Source: Cryphonectria parasitica EP155
Lineage: Eukaryota > Ascomycota > Sordariomycetes > Diaporthales > Cryphonectriaceae
Length of the DNA stretch: 64,000 nt
Reading direction: 5' to 3'
Assembly (NCBI RefSeq): GCF_011745365.1
Contig: NW_024468910.1
Location: 1,268,068 to 1,332,067 of the forward strand
The position numbers and the translations under genes are program-made. Under the pieces are notes generated by a model that had not been told where the DNA came from, did not search any database, and worked only from the letters and a program-made list of their open reading frames with translations. This document shows, piece by piece, positions 58,087 through 64,000 of the stretch. Numbering within the stretch: position 1 is the stretch's first letter; each line of letters opens with the position of its first letter.

Positions 58087-60500
58087 ATAGCTTCCCCAGG
58101 AATCTCTTCATCCTCGTGCGCCCCTACTCAGGAAGAACTGATTAATCAGGTGTATCAGCTTATCCAGCATATCCAGAACCTGTGCGAACAATAGCAGGCT
58201 CAGAGCGCTACTATTGCTAACTAGCAAGCTTAGCTAGCTCAATAGGCTCAGCAGGCGCAGTTCATCTCTGCAGTTACCAGTGGTGCTGAGAAGGCATACA
58301 AGATGAACAAGCCTGCTATATACAACAGCAATCAGAAAACGCTACATAGATTTCTTATCCACTGCAGGGCATACTTTTTGCATTATGCAATCCAGTTCAC
58401 TATAGAATCTGAGAAGATTATTCTTGCAGAGACTTATCTTGAAAAGGATGCTCTTATTTGGTACAAGCTTTTTCTATGCAACTACTTAGAGCATTAGAAT
58501 AATCTCAATGCATATATCCAGGATACTAAGAACATGTTTGATTTCTTTGAAAGCTTTGAAAAAGCTTTCAAAGAGATCTTTGGTAATCCCAATGAAGAAT
58601 GCATTATAGCTTAGCAGCTTATGAATCTCAAGCAGACTAAGTTAGCTTCTGCTTATATAATCAGATTCAAGCAACTTTTAGCGCAATTCTTATAGGAAGA
58701 TAAGAATCTCATGAAGCACTATTATAAGGAACTCAAGAATAATATTAAGAACGAGATCTCTAAGCAGGATTGGCTAGAGAACTTTGTAACGTTCTCTAAT
58801 CAAGCAATCTGCATTAATAACTATTTATATGAATGATAGATAGAGAAGTTTAAGAAGGAAGGAAGCTAGACTTAGAAGTTTTTAGCTAATATAAGCAAGA
58901 AATTTCAAAATAAGAATAGCGATCGATATAGCAGCACAGCTTAGAGCAGCATTATGCATGCTAGTCTTATAGAACTCGATGTAGCTAACAGGCAGTATAG
59001 CAAGAAGAACAGTATTATCTGCTATAACTGCAACAAACAAGAATACATTATATGCAACTGCTATCAATCCCGAAAGAACAAATAGCAACCAGTTCAGAAA
59101 GAATGCCAGATGAATATTGCTCAATAACAGAAACCCAATCAACTAAGCAAAAACACTCCCTTGAAGCAAGTATCGAACTCTATTAATCATGGAAGTCTCA
59201 GCTGAACATTCTGCTATAACAACAACTGCTTAATACATCTCTCGAGCAAGGAAGGTTCAGGATGATTCTCTTAGAAATCTAGGCGCTGCAGACAAATAGC
59301 AACAGCAGAACGAGAGTGCACGCTCAGCACCTCTACGAGTAGCAACTCGGATTGCTCTGATATCATGGAACAAAGCATCCAAGCGTTGGAAGAAGAGCTT
59401 AGCAACAATACTCTTCATCATTCCTCATCATCTATTGAACCAGAACTAGGGCGCCGTCGCCCTCGAAAGAAAAAGGGATAAACAGCTGCCGAAGCAATGG
59501 GCAAGGGCTCGTGCAACCCAAGCGTGCCTGTGCAGATGAGGACAGCAAACTAAGGCCACACGGGCACAAGAACAGGGTGAAAAACCTGTCTTAGACCTGT
59601 CCAAAGGGTTCAAAATTGAAAAGAAGAGAAAGGATGCTTCATTGTTGCTTATAGCTAAAGAATTTGAAAAGTGGGTGGTATCCTTTATATGTATGAGAAC
59701 CCTTGACCCACTGTACTCCATGTCCCACGGACTACCACCCTGGCCACCACAACACTATGCTAAGCATTATAATTAGGGAAATGAACAAAGAATAATACTC
59801 TCTTAGCTATTGATACAAACATCTAAGCAATATAAAGAATGCTTCTCAAACAATAGAAAGATTAAGCTAGAATGAACGATCTAACGATTCACCAGAGTCT
59901 CTCGTGAACAATGAACCCAAGAAGCCTATAAGAAGCTTTCCCTTCAGCATTGAATAGAACAAGGAAACAATATGGGTTGAATATCTCATCTATAGGATAG
60001 GGTTAGAGAAGCTCTTCGCTTGCATCCCCTTGCAAGATATCAAGATACAACAAAACAAAGATCCTTGGATCAGCTCACTCTACAATCTATATCACGAACT
60101 AGCTTGGATCTCCTGCACCTGTTATAGCTGCAGAACGCATTTCTCGGACAAGGTGCAATACGAATAGTTCTCCGTTAGAGAATCAGAACAAATTCTTCAA
60201 GCTATTAAAGAAAAGAAACTCTGCTTCAGAGAGATTCTCAACAGACAGCACTACAATGCATACATCGGACTACCAAACGACTGCTCTATGCAATACATGA
60301 ACAAGGAAATAAAATGGTAGCAGTATAAAACGATACTCTATACAATTCATATTAATAATAAGATTTGCAACTAGTATTAATAGAAGAAAGACTAGAAATA
60401 ATGATAATATAAGCAAAAGCAAGCTAAGAAGCTTGCTTAAAAAGCAGCAAAGCAGGCTCAGAAGAACAAGCAGTTCTCAACAAATCTAAAAGAATAGAAT
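58087..60500 (+). pseudogene. gag: Copy G gag (split by a solo LTR)
   Basis: It starts at ATA (58087-58089). A Gln-rich part is followed by the gag core (open 58303-58497). The zinc knuckle at 59020-59064 reads CYNCNKQEYIICNCY. The C-terminal extension is interrupted at 59436-59754 by a solo LTR and continues to pol. Confidence 0.82.
59436..59754 (-). mobile_element. Solo LTR, 319 bp, 4-bp TSD CTAT
   Basis: It is the reverse complement of the solo LTR at 6509-6827, of identical length and near-identical sequence. CTAT lies at 59432-59435 and 59755-59758; the uninterrupted site in other copies has one CTAT. It is almost free of RIP changes, although it sits in a RIPped host element. Confidence 0.9.
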
Positions 60501-63500
60501 TGCTTGTAAAGAAACTGCAGATGATCAGATCAGAACAGTCCCTATATGAAGCTTTCAGAACAGATTATACTTATATCAAGTTCAACATATACATTCAAGG
60601 ATATAAGTATAGCATACTATTGAATAGTAATGCTTAGAGAAACTTTATATCTTCATACATCATCAATCAGACATAACTACAATGAAGATAGAAGAGATGC
60701 TCATACACTCTCAGCACTATAGAAAAACAACCTATTGCATACAATCAAGAAGTAATCGATAAGGAAACTGATCATCTATCTATCTTGATCCAAGAATATA
60801 TAATCAGAGCTTTCTTTAACATCATGGATACAGCACAGTATGAGCTGATTATAGAACTTTCATAGCTCAAGGAGCACAATCCTCGAATCGATTGGACTAC
60901 TGGCTAGATCTCATGAGAACAAGCTGTACCCAGAGAAATAGTTACAATCAACAGCGCAGGATTGAAGCTAGTGGTTGAAGAACACTCAAGAAAAAAAGCT
61001 TCATACAACTTCCCACATACCTCTAAGTCAGCAGGGCTGGCAGTTCAAGGAGAAGGACCTAGTAACAGGCGAACCCAAACAGTGCCAGGGCGCTAACAGG
61101 TTAGCAAAACAACGAAAGCAAGACCCTCAGCGAGTCGGTCCGCCCCGGAGCGACAAGGAAAAGCTTCAGAATGTGAATTGTGGAACCACACGGGAAAAAC
61201 CTCGAAACCAGGCCCTCGAGCGCTCGGTCCGGCCCGGAGCGAACGCTCAAAGCTCTCAAAAACGTCACCAAAAACAACGAACGAAAAGAAGCACACTCAA
61301 CGGTACCTACTGTTCCTCCAGATAGCAGAAACAGCACAAGGACCAGAACTAACACTCGCGAACATACTACGAGAATACTACAAGTTTAAGAAACTGTTCT
61401 AGGAAGAATTGAATACAGGATTGCCAGAACACAGCTCATACAACCACAAGATCCCGCTACAAGAAGGGAAACAGCTCAAATTCTTCCCTATCTACGGACT
61501 AGATAAAGCACAGCTAGAGATACTACAGAAGTACCTCGATAAGAACCTTAAGAAAGAATACATACGATCATCGCAATCATCAGCAGGATACCCTATTCTA
61601 TTTATACCTAAGAAAAACAGCAAGCTCAGGCTATATATTAACTACAGGCAACTTAATGATATTACAATCAAGAACCGATACCCGTTGCTGCTTATCAAGG
61701 AACTACGAGACAGATTGCAAGGAGTACAGTAGTTCACAGTTCTGAATCTGAAAGAAGCTTATAATCTAATCAGAGTAAAGAAAGAAGAAGAATGGAAAAC
61801 TGCTTTCAGAACACGCTACGAACACTACGAATATTTGATCATGCTCTTTGGTTTAACGAACACCCCAGCTTCGTTCCAAGAAATGATCAATCACGTTCTA
61901 TGCAAGCATCTGAATCAGTTCATTATTGCTTATCTCAACAACATCCTTATTTACTCTCGAATATTGGAAGAATATAAGAAACATGTGGAAACAGTACTAT
62001 AAATGCTTCAAGATGCCAAACTTCTTATAGAATCCGCAAAGAATTACTTTCACATACAAAAGGTTGACTATCTCGGATTCATAATCAAGCTAGGATGCAT
62101 TAAGCCACAGAAAGATAAGGTGAAAGCTGTTAGGAATTAGCTAACTCCTAGGAATGTTAGGAATATTAGATTTTTTCTCGGATACATTAACTTCTACAAG
62201 CAGTTTATTAAGAACTACAGCCGGATTGCATACCCTCTTACAAATCTTACCAAGAAGAAACAGTCTTTCGAATGAACCCTCAAGGCACAAGAAGCCTTTG
62301 ATAAAATCATCAAGCATATTACCTTAAAGCTGATTCTGTATAAAGCAAACCCTTATAAACCCTTTGAAGTTGAGACCAATGCATCAGAATATGCATTCAG
62401 AGAACAACTTAGTTAGCGAAACAACTAAGGGCATCTAAGGATTATAAGCAACTTCTCAAAGAAGTTGAATAGCTCGGAAATCAACTATAGAATCCCTGAT
62501 TAGGAGCTCATAGCAATAGTAAAAGCTTTCGAGAAGTAGCAATACTACCTCATTAGCGCACAACACTCAATCATGATTTACTCGGATCACAAGAATCTGA
62601 TCATATTTATAATAACTAAGGTTTTGAATAAGCAACAAGTCAAATAAGCAGAATTCCTTTTACAGTTCGACTTCAAGATTATATACTACAAAAGCTTAGA
62701 GAATAAACAAGCAGATGCTCTTAGCAGAAGATCAGACTATCGAAACGCAAATTCCTCGAATATACAGAACATCTTTGCCTAAGATAAATCAGAAAATCTC
62801 ATTAATGCATATAGAGAGCTGAATACTGCCTTCAGAATTGAATCTTCGGAAAAAGATTCAGAATCAATAACTCCAGACGAACAAGATAACTACATCAAGA
62901 ATGTATACAGTATACTAGCATACAAGCATCAGAGAATTAGAGCAACCTATGAATACATCAAAAGATACTGAAATCTATCAGATCTTAGGAAAAGAATTGA
63001 GAATATTCTATAATAATGCAATAGCTGCAAGAAGAATAAAGCAGAAAAACACAAGCCTTATGAATTACTGCACTCCTTACTAATACCTATAACTATTTAG
63101 CAATTCATCAGTCTAGACTTTATTATCAAGCTATCTTTCTTATGAGAACTCTTAACTAAAGTGCAATATAATAGCATTCTAGTAATAGTTTGCAGACTGA
63201 GCAAGTATGCTTACTTTCTCCTTTATAAGGAAAGCAGTATAGCAGAAGAACTCGCATATACATTTCTCAGAATAATCATCGCCAACTATAGCACGCCAGA
63301 AGAAGTAATCTCCAACAGAGATAGAAAGTTCAACTCAAAGTTTTGAACTTCGCTTATAAAATAGCTTAGAATACACTACAGAATATTTATAGCATTTTAT
63401 TCACAAATAGATAAACAGATAAAAAGAATGAATCAAGTTATTGAATAGTATCTTCAATACTATATCAACCAGGAACAGAACAACTGAATTAATCTGTTGC

Positions 63501-64000
63501 TTCTTGCACAATTCGCTTATAATAGCGCAGATACAAGCATAATAAAGAAATCACTATTCTTCGTACTCTACAGATATAATCCAACAGCTTATCACGAGAT
63601 ACTATCAGAAGCAGATATAGAAGCTGCGAATAAAAGAATTAAAAAGATCAAGAAAGTTCAGAAGGAACTCTAATTAGAACTACAATTCGTTCAGAAATGA
63701 ATAGTACAATATGCAAACTCCAAGAGGATTGAGAAACCAATCCTACAGAAGGGAGATAAAGCTTACCTACTTCGAAAAAACATCAAAATAATCAGATCCA
63801 GCAACAAACTTAATTATAAGAAGTTGGAACTATTCAAAATCTTACAACAAATCTTCCCGATTAACTACGAGTTAGCATTATCTCATGGAATGAGAATATA
63901 CCCAGTTTTCCACATCTTACTGCTGGAATCAGCAGCACAGGAAATACCAACAGATAACACAGCAGAAGTGGAAAACAATGAACCAGAGTATAAGGTAGAG
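60430..64000 (+). pseudogene. pol: Copy G pol (C-terminus outside window)
   Basis: Protease lies near 60590-60680 with Asp changed to Asn. RT is open 61409-61732 (RPYPLLLIKELRDRL-like region, YINYRQLND) and has YLNN at 61931-61942. RNase H follows. Integrase includes the open piece 63161-63346 (SNRDRKF, SDR changed to SNR). The sequence ends as the chromodomain begins (ENNEPEYKVE). Confidence 0.9.

Larger units (their letters stand above)
57563..64000 (+). mobile_element. Copy G: gypsy-1 chromovirus, 3' end beyond window
   Basis: It has a 5' LTR, primer-binding site, gag (with a nested 319-bp solo LTR) and pol up to the start of the chromodomain at the window edge. It is inserted in copy F's gag. 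TCTAT at 57558-57562 would be its left target duplication, but the right side is not visible. It is moderately mutated. Confidence 0.92.

Noticed and set aside
61093..61355. Antisense ORFs of 65-95 codons between protease and RT in several copies
   Set aside because: They are shadows of the GC-richer pol spacer in other frames; they lack the independent conservation seen for the 3' antisense ORF.
1..64000. Host genes, tRNA or rRNA genes
   Set aside because: No such sequence was recognised; all long frames belong to retroelements or to unidentified RIP-degraded repeats.

Overview
This window contains no recognisable host gene. It is an AT-rich, repeat-only block of the kind found in filamentous ascomycetes (Pezizomycotina). 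Nearly all of it is long terminal repeat (LTR) retrotransposon sequence, nested several layers deep and eroded by C-to-T and G-to-A transitions, which is the signature of repeat-induced point mutation (RIP). No species can be named from the sequence.

The main family (gypsy-1) is a Ty3/gypsy chromovirus with LTRs of about 437-495 bp (TGTTATGAC...GCTCATTACA). Its layout is 5' LTR, primer-binding site, gag with one zinc knuckle, pol (protease, reverse transcriptase, RNase H, integrase, chromodomain), an extra ORF on the opposite strand, and 3' LTR. Eight copies are present: A (1-5535, +), B (9161-19301, -), C (19603-26919, -), O (from 31347, -), E (34581-49515, +, inside O), D (35384-42924, -, inside E), F (from 51927, -, inside O) and G (from 57563, +, inside F). 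Target-site duplications (TSDs) are perfect for C (CGGAG), D (ACAAG) and E (TAATT) and differ by one transition for B. A, B and C all sit in an older, different gypsy element (gypsy-2), whose protease, RT/RNase H and integrase pieces lie at 5536-9160, 19302-19602 and 26920-about 28090. Joining these pieces across the B and C insertions restores a continuous reading frame.

Younger, GC-richer insertions have escaped RIP: two 319-bp solo LTRs with 4-bp TSDs (6509-6827 and 59436-59754); a 2,721-bp non-autonomous LTR element (10392-13112) whose two 214-bp LTRs read as identical and whose interior is mostly minisatellite arrays; and a solo LTR of that same family (52053-52266) inside F's LTR.

The most interesting material belongs to gypsy-1. 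(1) Every copy whose 3' end is in the window has an antisense ORF of about 205-217 codons next to the 3' LTR. It encodes a Cys-cluster plus coiled-coil protein ending in an FDWNSV motif, and its stop codon overlaps the pol stop. (2) One subtype of this ORF has an intron, shown by a 2-nt length difference that only splicing reconciles. (3) The U3 part of the LTR carries a hypervariable, palindrome-rich cassette whose type tracks the type of antisense ORF. (4) The primer-binding site matches the element's own R region and co-varies with it, indicating Tf1-like self-priming. The stretch 28091-31346 holds RIP-degraded coding sequence that I cannot identify.
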